Positions 15,728-24,397 of a stretch of DNA of 64,000 nt are shown piece after piece; the stretch's first letter is position 1; each line of letters opens with the position of its first letter. A model generated the notes under the pieces. It made no database searches and had not been told where the DNA came from. It saw nothing but the letters and a program-made list of their open reading frames with translations. Where the stretch lies: assembly GCF_000974445.1 (NCBI RefSeq), contig NZ_BBOJ01000015.1, positions 124,001 through 188,000 on the forward strand, read 5' to 3'. The stretch is from Lentzea aerocolonigenes (GTDB lineage: Bacteria; Actinomycetota; Actinomycetes; Mycobacteriales; Pseudonocardiaceae). The position numbers and the translations under genes are program-made.

Positions 15728-16747
15728 TTGAGCGAGTTCGATCATCAGCGGGTGACTCTGCGCGAGGTGGCGAAGGAAGCCGGGGTGAGCACCGCGACGG
15801 TGACCCGCGTCCTGCAGAACTCACCTCGTGTCGTTCCGGAGACCCGCACTCGCGTCATGGACGCCGTCAAGCGCCTGGGGTACACGCCGAATCCGATGGC
15901 TCGCGAGCTGCGGCACGGGCGTCCGGCGGGCGCTGTCGGTCTGGTGACGGCGGGGTTCACGAACCTGTTCCAGGCCGGCGTCGCCGCGGGCGCCGAACGG
16001 GAGCTGCGCGGCGCCGGCCTGCAGCTGCTCATCGGTTCCACCGAGGACGATCCGGCCCGGGAACCGGAGCTGGCGCGGGCGATGGTGGACCGCCGGGTCA
16101 GCGCCCTGATGATGATGCCCGACGGTGACGAGCGGGGTTTTCTCGCGCCGGAGCACCTCTTCGGCACGCCGGTGGTGCTCGTCGGCCGTCCGGCGAACGG
16201 CCTCGCCGCGGACGTGGTGATGACCGACGACGACCGCGCCGTCGAGGAGGCCGTGGCGGGCCTGGTGGATCTGGGGCACACGCGGATCGCCGTGCTGGCG
16301 GGTCGTCCGGACTCGTTTCGCGCGCAACAGCGGCTGGCCGGTTTCCACGCGGGCCTGGCCCGGCGGGGTGTCACCGCGGACGCCGGCCTCGTGGTCGCGG
16401 GTCTGACGAGTTCCGGGCAGGCACGGGCCGCGATGGCCGGTCTGGCGGCGCTGCCCGCGCCGCCGACGGCCGTGCTCGCCCTCAACCTCGGGATCAGCAC
16501 CGGAGTCCTGCTCGACCGCATCGCCGGGCAGCGGCGGTACGCGTTCATCGCGCTGGACGAGCACGACCTGTCGATCGGTCTCGGGGTGTCGGCGATCGTG
16601 CGGGATCCGCAGGAGATCGGCCGGCACGCGGCCAGGCTCGCCATCGAGCGGATCAGCGACCCCGCCCGTCCTGCCCGCACCGTCACCCTGCCCAGCACGG
16701 TCGTCCGGCGCGGAACAGGCGAGATCCCGGTCGGTGCGGCGCAGTAG
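15728..16747 (+). CDS. LacI family transcriptional regulator
   Basis: The TTG start at 15728 has a strong GGGAGGG nine bases upstream; a GTG at 15752 would also give a full helix-turn-helix but lacks such a site. The 339-residue product has the LacI motif VTLREVAKEAGVSTATVTRVL and a periplasmic-binding-protein-type sensor domain (VGLVTAGFTNLFQAGVAAGA, VDLGHTRIAVLAGRPDS). It is divergent from the sugar ABC operon with two operators between, so it most likely represses that operon until the sugar is present. Confidence 0.92.
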   Translation: MSEFDHQRVTLREVAKEAGVSTATVTRVLQNSPRVVPETRTRVMDAVKRLGYTPNPMARELRHGRPAGAVGLVTAGFTNLFQAGVAAGAERELRGAGLQLLIGSTEDDPAREPELARAMVDRRVSALMMMPDGDERGFLAPEHLFGTPVVLVGRPANGLAADVVMTDDDRAVEEAVAGLVDLGHTRIAVLAGRPDSFRAQQRLAGFHAGLARRGVTADAGLVVAGLTSSGQARAAMAGLAALPAPPTAVLALNLGISTGVLLDRIAGQRRYAFIALDEHDLSIGLGVSAIVRDPQEIGRHAARLAIERISDPARPARTVTLPSTVVRRGTGEIPVGAAQ

Positions 16748-16757
16748 GCTGATCGCG

Positions 16758-17546
16758 ATGGACGAGCTGAAAGGCGACTGCGCCAACTGTTTCGGGTTGT
16801 GCTGCGTCGCACTGCCGTTCGCGAAGTCCGCCGACTTCGCGGCCACCAAGGACGCCGGCACGCCGTGCCGCAACCTGCTGGCCGACCACCGGTGCGGGAT
16901 TCACGACCAGTTGCGGCAGAAGGGTTATCCCGGCTGCACGGTCTACGACTGCTTCGGTGCCGGGCAGCGGGTGTCGCAGACGGTGTTCCGCGGCGTCGAC
17001 TGGCGCACGGGTGAGCGGCAGAAGATGTTCGCGGTGTTTCCGGTGGTCCGGCAGTTGCACGAGCTGCTGTGGTACCTGGCCGAAGCGCGGCGGCTCGACC
17101 CGCACGACGACCTCGGCGCGGCCTACGGCGAGGTCGAGCGGCACACGAAGGCCGACCCGGACGCCATCCTGCGGCTGGACGTGGCGGAGATCCGGGCGAA
17201 GGTGAACGTGTTGCTGTTGCGCACCAGCGAACGGCTGCGCAGCAGTGCGAAGTCCTACCGGGGCGCGGACCTGATCGGCGCGCGCCTGCGCAACAAGAAC
17301 CTGAGCAGCGCGGATTTCCGCGGTGCCTACCTGATCGGCGCCGACCTCACGAACGCCGACCTGTCGCGGGCGGACATGATCGGTGCTGATCTGCGCGGCG
17401 CGGACCTGTCGGGTGCGGACCTGAGCACCTGCCTGTTCCTCACGCAGCCGCAGGTCAACGCCGCACGTGGCAACGCGCGGACGAAGCTGCCGGCCGCGCT
17501 GTCGCGTCCGGCGCACTGGACAGAGGTTCCCGCGCGGCGGCGCTGA
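16758..17546 (+). CDS. Pentapeptide-repeat protein with N-terminal cysteine cluster
   Basis: 262 residues from ATG at 16758, seven bases after TAGGCT, so probably leaderless. The N-terminus has a YkgJ-like cysteine set: CANCFGLCC, then GTPCRNLL, HRCGIHD and GCTVYDCFG, which may hold zinc or an iron-sulfur cluster. A helical middle part is followed by about ten pentapeptide units A[D/N]Lxx (residues 175-230: GADLIGARLRNKNLSSADF and so on) forming a right-handed beta-helix. The combination is uncommon and the function is unknown. Two diverged fragments of such a gene are at 9786-10160 and 10735-10812. Confidence 0.8.
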   Translation: MDELKGDCANCFGLCCVALPFAKSADFAATKDAGTPCRNLLADHRCGIHDQLRQKGYPGCTVYDCFGAGQRVSQTVFRGVDWRTGERQKMFAVFPVVRQLHELLWYLAEARRLDPHDDLGAAYGEVERHTKADPDAILRLDVAEIRAKVNVLLLRTSERLRSSAKSYRGADLIGARLRNKNLSSADFRGAYLIGADLTNADLSRADMIGADLRGADLSGADLSTCLFLTQPQVNAARGNARTKLPAALSRPAHWTEVPARRR

Positions 17547-17552
17547 CCCGCT

Positions 17553-17582
17553 TGTCAGGGCGGTGTCAGCGCCCGCTGTCAG
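17553..17582 (+). promoter_or_regulatory. Three TGTCAG direct repeats before the small secreted protein
   Basis: TGTCAG occurs at 17553, 17564 and 17577, spaced 11 and 13 bases apart and ending just before the start codon at 17593. Roughly one-turn spacing on one face is typical of OmpR-type response-regulator sites. CAGAGT at 17580-17585 could be a -10 box for a leaderless transcript. Confidence 0.4.
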
Positions 17583-17592
17583 AGTGCTGATC

Positions 17593-17991
17593 ATGAGGAA
17601 GGCACTACTGGTCATCGTCGGCGTGCTGGTGGGCCTGCTGGCTCCTGGCGTCGCGCACGCCGAGACGCCGCCGGGGTGCGCGTCGGCGCAGCAGATCGGG
17701 TCCACCGCGCGCGTGAAGTTCGCCGACGACACCACGGCGGCGAGCGTCAAGCAGTTCGCGCGCTGCGGCAAGAACTGGGGATACGTCTTCGTCTGGGCCG
17801 ACTGGGCCTCGCGGCACACCCTCTTCCACGTCACCGTCGCCGTCACGACCGACGACGGCAGGGCCCACGGCAAGGACGGCGGCGGCCTCAACGACCGCGA
17901 GGCGTGGTCCAAGGCGACGTCCACGATCGACCGGTGCACGCGCGCGCTCGGCGAGGACGGCTGGAGCTCCTCCACCACCAGGAAGTGCTGA
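17593..17991 (+). CDS. Small secreted protein with four cysteines
   Basis: 132 residues. A clear Sec signal peptide (MRKALLVIVGVLVGLLAPG, cleavage after AHA) is followed by a mature domain of about 108 residues with four cysteines (GCAS, FARCGKN, IDRCTR, terminal RKC), suggesting two disulfides. Central WGYVFVWADWASRHTLFHV is aromatic-rich. The family is not recognised; similar small secreted proteins occur in actinomycetes. The repeated TGTCAG motif upstream may control it. Confidence 0.7.
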   Translation: MRKALLVIVGVLVGLLAPGVAHAETPPGCASAQQIGSTARVKFADDTTAASVKQFARCGKNWGYVFVWADWASRHTLFHVTVAVTTDDGRAHGKDGGGLNDREAWSKATSTIDRCTRALGEDGWSSSTTRKC

Positions 17992-18122
17992 CCACGTCAG
18001 TCACGCCCGCGACGGCGCAGATCGGAATCGACGCGATCGCCGCGGGCGGTGACCGCATCCACCGCACGCCCCAGCAGCACTCCCGATGACAACTAACCCA
18101 AGAACTACACGGTGAGGACTTC

Positions 18123-18665
18123 GTGTCGGAGCGCAGGATCCGGATGCTCGAGGCTGCCGTTCGCGTGATCGCCCAGGACGGTGTGCGCGGGCTGCGCGTC
18201 GAGAAACTCGCGGCCGAGGCCGGGGTGTCGACGGCGTTGATCTACTACCACTTCAAGGACCGCGCCGGGATTCTGCGGGCCGCGCTGGAGCACGCGAACC
18301 ACCGCGCGCAGACCTGCGCCGGCACGACGTCGGACGACCCTCGCACGCGGCTGGAGCAGATGCTGCTGGGCGAGCTGCAGGACACCGGCGTCGTGCGGGA
18401 GACCAGCGTGGTGTGGGGTGAGCTGCGGGCGAGCGCGGCGTTCCACGAGGAGCTGCGCCCGACGTTGCTCGCGACCACCAACGCGTGGAACGCCGACGTC
18501 GCGGCCCTTGTCCGGCAAGCGAATCCCGGTCTCGACGCGCTCGCGGCCGCCGAACGCCTCACCGCGCTCGTCGAGGGCTTGAGCGAACGCTGGCACAGCG
18601 GGTCGCTGACGCCCGAGCGCGCGCGGGAGCTGCTGGCCGGCGCGATCGGCCGTGAGCTCGGTTAG
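18123..18665 (+). CDS. TetR/AcrR family transcriptional regulator
   Basis: 180 residues from GTG at 18123, with GTGAGG upstream as a possible ribosome binding site. N-terminal TetR helix-turn-helix (VEKLAAEAGVSTALIYYHFKD, residues about 24-44) followed by a helical ligand domain similar to BetI/TetR_C_6 types. The stop overlaps the stop of the convergent hydrolase gene by four bases. Target genes are not evident from position, since the neighbour upstream is a secreted protein on the same strand. Confidence 0.85.
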   Translation: MSERRIRMLEAAVRVIAQDGVRGLRVEKLAAEAGVSTALIYYHFKDRAGILRAALEHANHRAQTCAGTTSDDPRTRLEQMLLGELQDTGVVRETSVVWGELRASAAFHEELRPTLLATTNAWNADVAALVRQANPGLDALAAAERLTALVEGLSERWHSGSLTPERARELLAGAIGRELG

Positions 18666-19426
18666 ACCGACAGGCGCTGCTGGGCGACCGCGCGGGCGAA
18701 GCCCTCGACGTTGTCGATCATGATGTTGTGGCCGGTGTGCGGGACGGAGACGAGCTGGACGCCGGCCGAGGCGAGCTCGCGGCCGCCGGTGGGCGGTGCG
18801 TCCTCGGGGTGCAGCAGGACGCGCGGGATCTCCAGTTCCAGCAACAGCTTCCGCATGGTCGGCGAGGTGCCGCGGACGAGGTCGACGGCGCTGCGGTACA
18901 GGGCTTCGTGGCCGGCCATGCGCATGGTGGCGGCCCAGTGCGGGCCGACGTCGCGCAGCACGCGCTCGAAACCGTGGCTGAGGAAGTCCGCTTCGCCGTA
19001 GGCGGCGATGCCCCGGCTGCCCGGAGCGCCGAGCGCGGGCGTGGTGGGGTCGATGTCGGGGTCGACGAGGACGAGCGAGCGCACCATCTCGGGGTGGCGC
19101 GCGGCGAGCACGATGGCGACGGCGCCGCCCATGCTGTGGCCGATGATCTCGCTGCGCCGCAGGCCGATCTTGGCCAGCGCGACGGCGAGGGCGTCGGCGT
19201 GGCCCTCCAGCGAGTAGGCGAAACCGCTGGGCCGGTCGCTGATGCCGAACCCGAGCAGGTCCATCATGAGGCTGCGGCGGCCGGTGAGCAGCGGGTGCGC
19301 GACGGCTTCCGCGTAGTAGGGCGCCGAGGAGGCGCCGAGGCCGTGCAGGTAGACGCGGGCGGGCGAGGCGCCCGGTACTTCGACCCAGCGGATCCGGACC
19401 CCAGGTCTGATCTCGACGGCGCGCAT
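18662..19426 (-). CDS. Alpha/beta hydrolase
   Basis: 254 residues from ATG at 19426 (GGGGAGAG upstream). The alpha/beta-hydrolase landmarks are present: oxyanion HGLGASSAPYY, nucleophile elbow IGHSMGGAVAI (Ser), acid in VLLHPEDAPP, and histidine in VPHTGHNIMI. No signal peptide, so cytoplasmic. The substrate cannot be told; family members include esterases, C-C hydrolases and epoxide hydrolases. A much longer in-frame ORF upstream is Arg-rich antisense reading and is rejected. Confidence 0.88.
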   Translation of the reverse strand: MRAVEIRPGVRIRWVEVPGASPARVYLHGLGASSAPYYAEAVAHPLLTGRRSLMMDLLGFGISDRPSGFAYSLEGHADALAVALAKIGLRRSEIIGHSMGGAVAIVLAARHPEMVRSLVLVDPDIDPTTPALGAPGSRGIAAYGEADFLSHGFERVLRDVGPHWAATMRMAGHEALYRSAVDLVRGTSPTMRKLLLELEIPRVLLHPEDAPPTGGRELASAGVQLVSVPHTGHNIMIDNVEGFARAVAQQRLSV

Positions 19427-19506
19427 TTCTCTCCCCGCGTGACTCGGTGTCCGGACCCTACCCCGCGTGCCCGTGAAGTGAGAGCGGTTTCGAGACCGGA
19501 TTCTCA

Positions 19507-19992
19507 CTAGTCGACGAGCCGTGCCGAGACGACTGCGAAGAACAGTGTCGCGGCGGTGAACACGAAGGTGTGGCTGAATCCTATGGTGGCGTGCAGCGGG
19601 CGTGAACGCGCTCCCTCGCACAGCTGCAGCTGCCAGTACGCGGCGGCCAGTCCGAAGATCAGCCACGGTAGGGCGATCAGCGCGGCGGTGGGTCCGCCGA
19701 GCAGGCCGCTGACCGCGAACGGTGTTGCGGCAGTGAGAAGTCCGGTCGCCGCGGCGATCATCCACGGCCGTCCGGCGGGTTCGCCGGTGAGACGTCCGGC
19801 GGCGGTGGCGACCGCGGCGGCCAGGAGCGCGGCCGTGATCAGGAGGCCGAACAGCCACGGGCGATCGTCTTCGCCGGTTGCGGTGACGGGGATCAGGGTC
19901 GCCGCGATGAGCACGACGACGGCGACGGGCGTCAGTGGCAGCACCCAGGCGTGGTGGAGGCGCACAGTCTGATGGTCTCGCACCACACACAC
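19507..19992 (-). CDS. Small integral membrane protein of unknown function
   Basis: 161 residues with about four to five hydrophobic helices (VVVLIAATLIPVTA, LFGLLITAALLAAAVATAAG, MIAAATGLLTAATPFAVSG, ALIALPWLIFGLAAAYW, TFVFTAATLFFAVV). No known motif. It stands alone between the hydrolase and a TetR gene on the same strand, separated by about 80 and 30 bases. Start ATG at 19992 keeps a short cytoplasmic N-terminus. Confidence 0.6.
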   Translation of the reverse strand: MCVVRDHQTVRLHHAWVLPLTPVAVVVLIAATLIPVTATGEDDRPWLFGLLITAALLAAAVATAAGRLTGEPAGRPWMIAAATGLLTAATPFAVSGLLGGPTAALIALPWLIFGLAAAYWQLQLCEGARSRPLHATIGFSHTFVFTAATLFFAVVSARLVD

Positions 19993-20022
19993 GACTGTCG
20001 CCGGGTTCCCCCGATTTCGATC

Positions 20023-20577
20023 CTAGGAGAGTGGCCTGACATCCAGGGCGAGCGTGTCCAGCGCCGCCCGGACGGTCGCGGCCCGCAGCTCGTCGACGGG
20101 TGCGTCGGGGAACTGCATCGTGACGTCCTGGATGCCGCCGAAGGCCAGCACCGCGCGGGTTTCCTGTTCGAGGGTGGGCGCCGGGCCGTACACGAGCCGG
20201 GTGAGGCGGGCGCGCCAGGACAGCACGACGTCGATGACGCCCAGCTCGGCGAGCGTGGTCATCGAGGTGAGGATGAGGAGCACGTCGCCGCGGTGGCGGT
20301 GGTGGAAGTCGAAGAAGCCCTCGATGATCTCGACGGCCGGCGGCAGGACGTCCCGTGCCTCCATGCGCCCGATGAACGCCTCGCTGTCGTCGAGCAACGG
20401 TGTGACGATGCTGCGGACGAGGTCCTCGCGTGAGGAGAAGTGGTAGTAGAGCGCGGGTTTGGTGATGCCGAGGCGGTCGGCGATCTCCTGCAGGCTCGTC
20501 TGCTGCACGCCCTTGGTTGCGAACAGCTCGCGCGCGGTCTGCAGGATCCGCTGCTTGGTGTCGGACTGTCGGGCCAC
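20023..20577 (-). CDS. TetR/AcrR family regulator, divergent from FAD monooxygenase
   Basis: 184 residues from GTG at 20577, seven bases after TAAGAT on the minus strand, so probably leaderless. The TetR helix-turn-helix is SLQEIADRLGITKPALYYHF. The ligand domain is of the common TetR_C_33/QacR-like type. Two copies of a 16-base operator lie in the 87-bp space to the divergent monooxygenase gene, so it likely represses both itself and that enzyme until a small aromatic or antibiotic-like ligand binds. Confidence 0.88.
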   Translation of the reverse strand: MARQSDTKQRILQTARELFATKGVQQTSLQEIADRLGITKPALYYHFSSREDLVRSIVTPLLDDSEAFIGRMEARDVLPPAVEIIEGFFDFHHRHRGDVLLILTSMTTLAELGVIDVVLSWRARLTRLVYGPAPTLEQETRAVLAFGGIQDVTMQFPDAPVDELRAATVRAALDTLALDVRPLS

Positions 20578-20590
20578 GCGCCGAATCTTA

Positions 20591-20649
20591 CTTAACAGTC
20601 GGTAAGGGCGGGTGTAGGCTCGCCACCAGGTCACTTACCGACCGTTAAG
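20591..20649. promoter_or_regulatory. Pair of TetR operators in divergent promoter
   Basis: CTTAACAGTCGGTAAG at 20591-20606 and CTTACCGACCGTTAAG at 20634-20649 are the same site in opposite orientation, with one mismatch and centres 43 bp apart. Each covers the promoter region of one of the divergent genes. Binding by the adjacent TetR protein is inferred. Confidence 0.65.
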
Positions 20650-20664
20650 TAAGGGGGATTTCAG

Positions 20665-21876
20665 GTGCGGATTCTGGTCTCGGGAGCCAGCATCGCGGGC
20701 CCGGTGCTCGCCTACTGGCTGACCCGGCACGGGCACGAGGTGACGGTGGTGGAGCGCTCCCCGGTGCTGCGCAAGACCGGCGGGCACGCGGTGGACCTGT
20801 TCAAACCGGCGATGGACATCTCGGAGAAGATGGGCGTGCTGCCGCGCATCGAGTCGCTGGCCACCGGCACGCAGCGGCTGTCGTTCCTGCGCGAGGGGAC
20901 GAGCAAGCCGATCACCGGTGACGTCACGAAGATCTTCGCGGCCGCGTCGGACCGGCACGTCGAGGTCATGCGCGACGACCTGAGCGAGATCTACTACGAC
21001 GCCGGGCGCGCCGACGTCGAGTACGTGTTCGGCGACTCGATCACCTCGATCGGACAGGACGGCGACGTGACGTTCGAGGTCGGTGCGCCGCGGCGGTTCG
21101 ACCTGGTCATCGGCGCGGACGGGTTGCACTCGAACGTGCGGCGGCTGGTGTTCGGGGAGGTCGAGAAGACGTTCGTGGGCGCGTATCTGGCGGTGTTGTC
21201 GGTGCCGCGGGAGCTGGGTGTGCCGGGAGCGATGAGCGGGCACATCGGGCCCGGCCGCAGTGCGCAGGTGTACGGGGCGCGGCACATCGACGACGCGCGG
21301 GCGGTGTTCCTGTTCCGCTCGCCCGAACTCGAGTACCACCACCGGGACGTGCCGCGGCAGAAGCAGCTGCTGCGCGAGGCGTTCGCCGGGCTGCACCCGC
21401 AGGTCGACGAGTGGATGACCTACCTCGACAGCGACCGGGTGTTCTACTTCGACTCGATCACGCAGCTGCGGGAGGACACCTGGTCACGCGGGCGGGTGGC
21501 GCTGGTCGGCGACGCGGCCTACTGCCCCGGCCCGGCGATCGGCGGGAGCACGAGCCTCGCGGTGCTGGGCGCCTACGTGCTGGCCGGTGAGCTGGCGGCG
21601 GGCGGGGACCACGAGGCGGCGTTCGCGCGCTACGAGAACGAGATGCGGGAGCTGGTGCACGCCAGCAGAGCGTTCGCGCTGGGGGTGGCGAAGACGCTGA
21701 TCCCCACGACCCGTCTGGGCGTGACGGCGCTGACGCGGGGCATGCAGCTGATGACGTCGTTGCCGTCGTGGCTGGTGCGGCCGCTGGCGAAGCTGAACTC
21801 GAAAGGCATCCGGCTGCACGACTCGATGGACGTCAAGGACTACGAGCGTCAGGGCGCCGGCGTACCGGCGCCCTGA
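20665..21876 (+). CDS. FAD-dependent aromatic-ring monooxygenase (PHBH-like)
   Basis: 403 residues from GTG at 20665. The N-terminal FAD motif is a GxGxxG-like GASIAGPVLAYWLTRHGHEV with VVERSPVLRKTGG. The DG motif is VIGADGLHSNVRRLV, and GDAAYCPGPAIGGSTSLAV is the second FAD site of group A flavin monooxygenases. Such enzymes hydroxylate phenols or modify antibiotics (TetX/rifampicin type). It is divergent from a TetR gene with paired operators, suggesting substrate-inducible expression. A 71-base inverted near-copy of its DG-motif region lies at 25009-25079. Confidence 0.9.
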   Translation: MRILVSGASIAGPVLAYWLTRHGHEVTVVERSPVLRKTGGHAVDLFKPAMDISEKMGVLPRIESLATGTQRLSFLREGTSKPITGDVTKIFAAASDRHVEVMRDDLSEIYYDAGRADVEYVFGDSITSIGQDGDVTFEVGAPRRFDLVIGADGLHSNVRRLVFGEVEKTFVGAYLAVLSVPRELGVPGAMSGHIGPGRSAQVYGARHIDDARAVFLFRSPELEYHHRDVPRQKQLLREAFAGLHPQVDEWMTYLDSDRVFYFDSITQLREDTWSRGRVALVGDAAYCPGPAIGGSTSLAVLGAYVLAGELAAGGDHEAAFARYENEMRELVHASRAFALGVAKTLIPTTRLGVTALTRGMQLMTSLPSWLVRPLAKLNSKGIRLHDSMDVKDYERQGAGVPAP

Positions 21877-21888
21877 CGGCTCAGCCGA

Positions 21889-23544
21889 TCAGAACTGCAG
21901 GCTCCACTTGTCGAGGAACCCGGTGTCCTGGGCGGCGTTGTCGTTGACCCGCAGCTGCCAGGTGCCGTTGGCGACCTCGCTGGAGGCGTTGACGGTGTAG
22001 GTGGTGTTGATGTTGTCCGTGCCGCCGCCGGAGCGGTTGTGCACGGTGTAGACGGTGCCGTCCGGGGCGACCAGGTCGACCTTCAGGTCACCCTGGTAGG
22101 TGTGCTTGATGTCCACGGCGACCTTGAGGGTCGACGGGGCGTTGCCCGCCACCCCGGACACCGCGATCGGGGAGTTGATGGTGCTGTTGTCCGCGATCTG
22201 GAAGTCCGTGGTGTTCTCGAAGTACTTGCCCGGCGGCGGGGTGACACCGCAGTACTGCCCCTCCTTGCCGATCGCCTCGTACGGGCAGTCGGCGCGTTCG
22301 AGCAGCTGCAGCACGGCCTCCTTGTTGCGGGAGGTCTGTGCGGGGATCACCTCGTCGGGCGGGTAGAAGCCGCCGCCACCGGAGCTGCCGGGGTACATCT
22401 CGAAGGTGTAGGCGAAGATGCCCTGCGTGCCCCACAGCCAGTCAGGGATCGACCCGTCGGTGATGTAGAGGTCGCTGGACTGCTCGGGCGTGTAGTTGTT
22501 GGTGGCGGCCATGTCCTGGCCGATCTTGGCGAACGTGTCGCGCTGGTCCTGGGTCAGGCCCGGTGCGACGTCGTCGTAGGTCCAGCCCCACGGCCACAGG
22601 ATGAGCTCGCTGTAGGTGTGGAAGTCGATGGACGCGGTGATCTGCTGCTTGCCACCGACGTTGCGGCCGCGCACGAAGTCGGACACGACCTTGACCTCGG
22701 GCGCGGACGCCGCGCTCGGGCCGCGGTAGGTCTCACTGCCGGTGCTGCCAGAGGAACCGCCGCAGCAGCCCCACTTGTAGTCCCAGTTGCGGTTGAGGTC
22801 GGTGCCGACGTTGCTGGAACCGGCGTTGGGCTGCCGGTTCTTGCGCCACGACCGGTAGGTGCCGGTCGCGATGTCGTACTCGCCGCCGTCGGGGTTGACG
22901 TCCGGGACGATCCAGATCTCGCGGGTGTTCACGAGGTCCGTGAGACGCGCTTCGGAGCCGTACTTGGTGGTGAACTCCTTGACCAGGTACAGCGCCATCT
23001 CGACGGTGAGGTGCTCGCGGGCGTGCTGGTGGTGCGTGAACAGCACCTCCGGCTCGTCCTCGTCGACGCCGACGTTGTCGCTGATCTTGAGCGCGATGAT
23101 GTCGCGGTTCTCGTACGACTTGCCGATGACCTGCTTGCTCAGGATGTTCGGGTAGGCCGCGACCGCCGCGTTGATCTCGGCGGTCATCTCCGCGTAGTTG
23201 TGGTAGTTCGAGTCCGCGGCGGGGAAGTCGAACGGCCCGACCTCCGCGTTGGCCTCCATCCGCTTGGGCAGCTCGGCGACGTCGAAGCCCTGAGCCTTGA
23301 GGTTGCGGACCTCGCGCTCGGTCGCGGTGATCACGACGATGCCGTGCTCCTCGACCGAGTCGATGGCGGCACCGGACTTGGCCAGCTTCGAACGCTGTTC
23401 AGCGGAACGCACGTTGCTGACCTGGTAGTTCGTCGACGTCTCCTGAGCGCTGGGAGCAGCGCCGGTGGGCACGCCTCCCATCGCGAACACGACGCTCGCG
23501 GCGACGGTGACCCCGATCAGGGGTCTGAGATGAGTCTTTCGCAT
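21889..23544 (-). CDS. Secreted M14 zinc carboxypeptidase with C-terminal P/homoB domain
   Basis: 551 residues from ATG at 23544 (GAAAGGG upstream). After a Sec signal peptide (LIGVTVAASVVFAMGG) and a propeptide, the M14 domain shows zinc ligands in FTHHQHAREH (HxxE), substrate residues in TDLNRNWDYKWG, the third ligand in SIDFHTYSE and the catalytic Glu in YTFEMYPG. The last 130 residues (FENTTDFQIADNSTINSPIA... DKWSLQF) form a proprotein-convertase P-domain, common on actinomycete secreted proteases. The role is extracellular peptide degradation. It is followed on the opposite side by the monooxygenase stop only 12 bases away. Confidence 0.93.
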   Translation of the reverse strand: MRKTHLRPLIGVTVAASVVFAMGGVPTGAAPSAQETSTNYQVSNVRSAEQRSKLAKSGAAIDSVEEHGIVVITATEREVRNLKAQGFDVAELPKRMEANAEVGPFDFPAADSNYHNYAEMTAEINAAVAAYPNILSKQVIGKSYENRDIIALKISDNVGVDEDEPEVLFTHHQHAREHLTVEMALYLVKEFTTKYGSEARLTDLVNTREIWIVPDVNPDGGEYDIATGTYRSWRKNRQPNAGSSNVGTDLNRNWDYKWGCCGGSSGSTGSETYRGPSAASAPEVKVVSDFVRGRNVGGKQQITASIDFHTYSELILWPWGWTYDDVAPGLTQDQRDTFAKIGQDMAATNNYTPEQSSDLYITDGSIPDWLWGTQGIFAYTFEMYPGSSGGGGFYPPDEVIPAQTSRNKEAVLQLLERADCPYEAIGKEGQYCGVTPPPGKYFENTTDFQIADNSTINSPIAVSGVAGNAPSTLKVAVDIKHTYQGDLKVDLVAPDGTVYTVHNRSGGGTDNINTTYTVNASSEVANGTWQLRVNDNAAQDTGFLDKWSLQF

Positions 23545-23648
23545 GCAGGGCAACCCTTTCGGACCACGGCAGGGACATGGCTGTGCTCTGTGTAGTCCGT
23601 GTTAAGGCTCACTGTCATCCCGCCATACGTATGGGGTTACCTGGTGGG

Positions 23649-24392
23649 ATGACGCGTTACGACGCCGCCGAGGCCGCCTCGTACCGGGTGGCCCGGGAGA
23701 TCTCGCTGACCGGGCTGCGGGCGTGGCGGGAGGTCCTTCAGCCGTACCTGCTGCCGGGCAGGACGGTGCTGGACCTGGGGGCGGGCACGGGGTTGTTCGT
23801 GCGGGCGTTCCGGGAGTGGTTCCCGGACGTGCCGGTGGTGGCGGTGGAGCCGTCGGCGGACATGCGCGCGGCGTCGGGGCTGCCGATGCTGGACGGTTCG
23901 GCGTACGAGATCCCGCTGCCGGACGCGTCGGTGGACGTGGTGTGGATGTCGACGGTGGTGCACCACGTGCGCGACCTGCCCGCCGCGGGCGCGGAGCTGC
24001 GGCGGGTGCTGCGTCCGGGCGGAGTGGTGGTGTTGCGGTCGTTGTTCCGCGAACGGCACTCGGGCATCGGCTTGTTCCGCTTCTTCCCGGAGGCGGTGCG
24101 CGCGTTGTCCGGGTTCCCCACCGTTGCCGAGGTGGCGTCCGGCACGGGGTTCGCGGTGTCGCGGCTGGAGGCGGTACCTCAGGTCAGCGCGTCGTCGTTG
24201 GCGGACAAGGCTGCCACGCTGCGGCAGGAGGCCGACACGCTGCTGAGGTCGCTGTCGGCTTCGGAGTTCGCGGCGGGCCGTGCGCGGTTGCTCGAGGCCG
24301 CCGCGGTGGAGACCGGTCCGGTCGTCGATCATCTGGATCTGCTGGTGCTGGAGAAAATCGCGGTCGGCGCGGGCCGCTCTCTGCAAGGCTGA
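23649..24392 (+). CDS. Class I SAM-dependent methyltransferase
   Basis: 247 residues from ATG at 23649 (GGTGGG just upstream). SAM-binding motif I is VLDLGAGTGLFVRAF, the acidic residue follows in VVAVEPSADM, and motif IV is ASVDVVWMSTVVHHVRDLP, with VLRPGGVVVLRS after. Type 11/25 methyltransferase fold; the acceptor is unknown. The DinB-like gene starts six bases after its stop, suggesting a two-gene unit. Confidence 0.88.
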   Translation: MTRYDAAEAASYRVAREISLTGLRAWREVLQPYLLPGRTVLDLGAGTGLFVRAFREWFPDVPVVAVEPSADMRAASGLPMLDGSAYEIPLPDASVDVVWMSTVVHHVRDLPAAGAELRRVLRPGGVVVLRSLFRERHSGIGLFRFFPEAVRALSGFPTVAEVASGTGFAVSRLEAVPQVSASSLADKAATLRQEADTLLRSLSASEFAAGRARLLEAAAVETGPVVDHLDLLVLEKIAVGAGRSLQG

Positions 24393-24397
24393 CCGGC

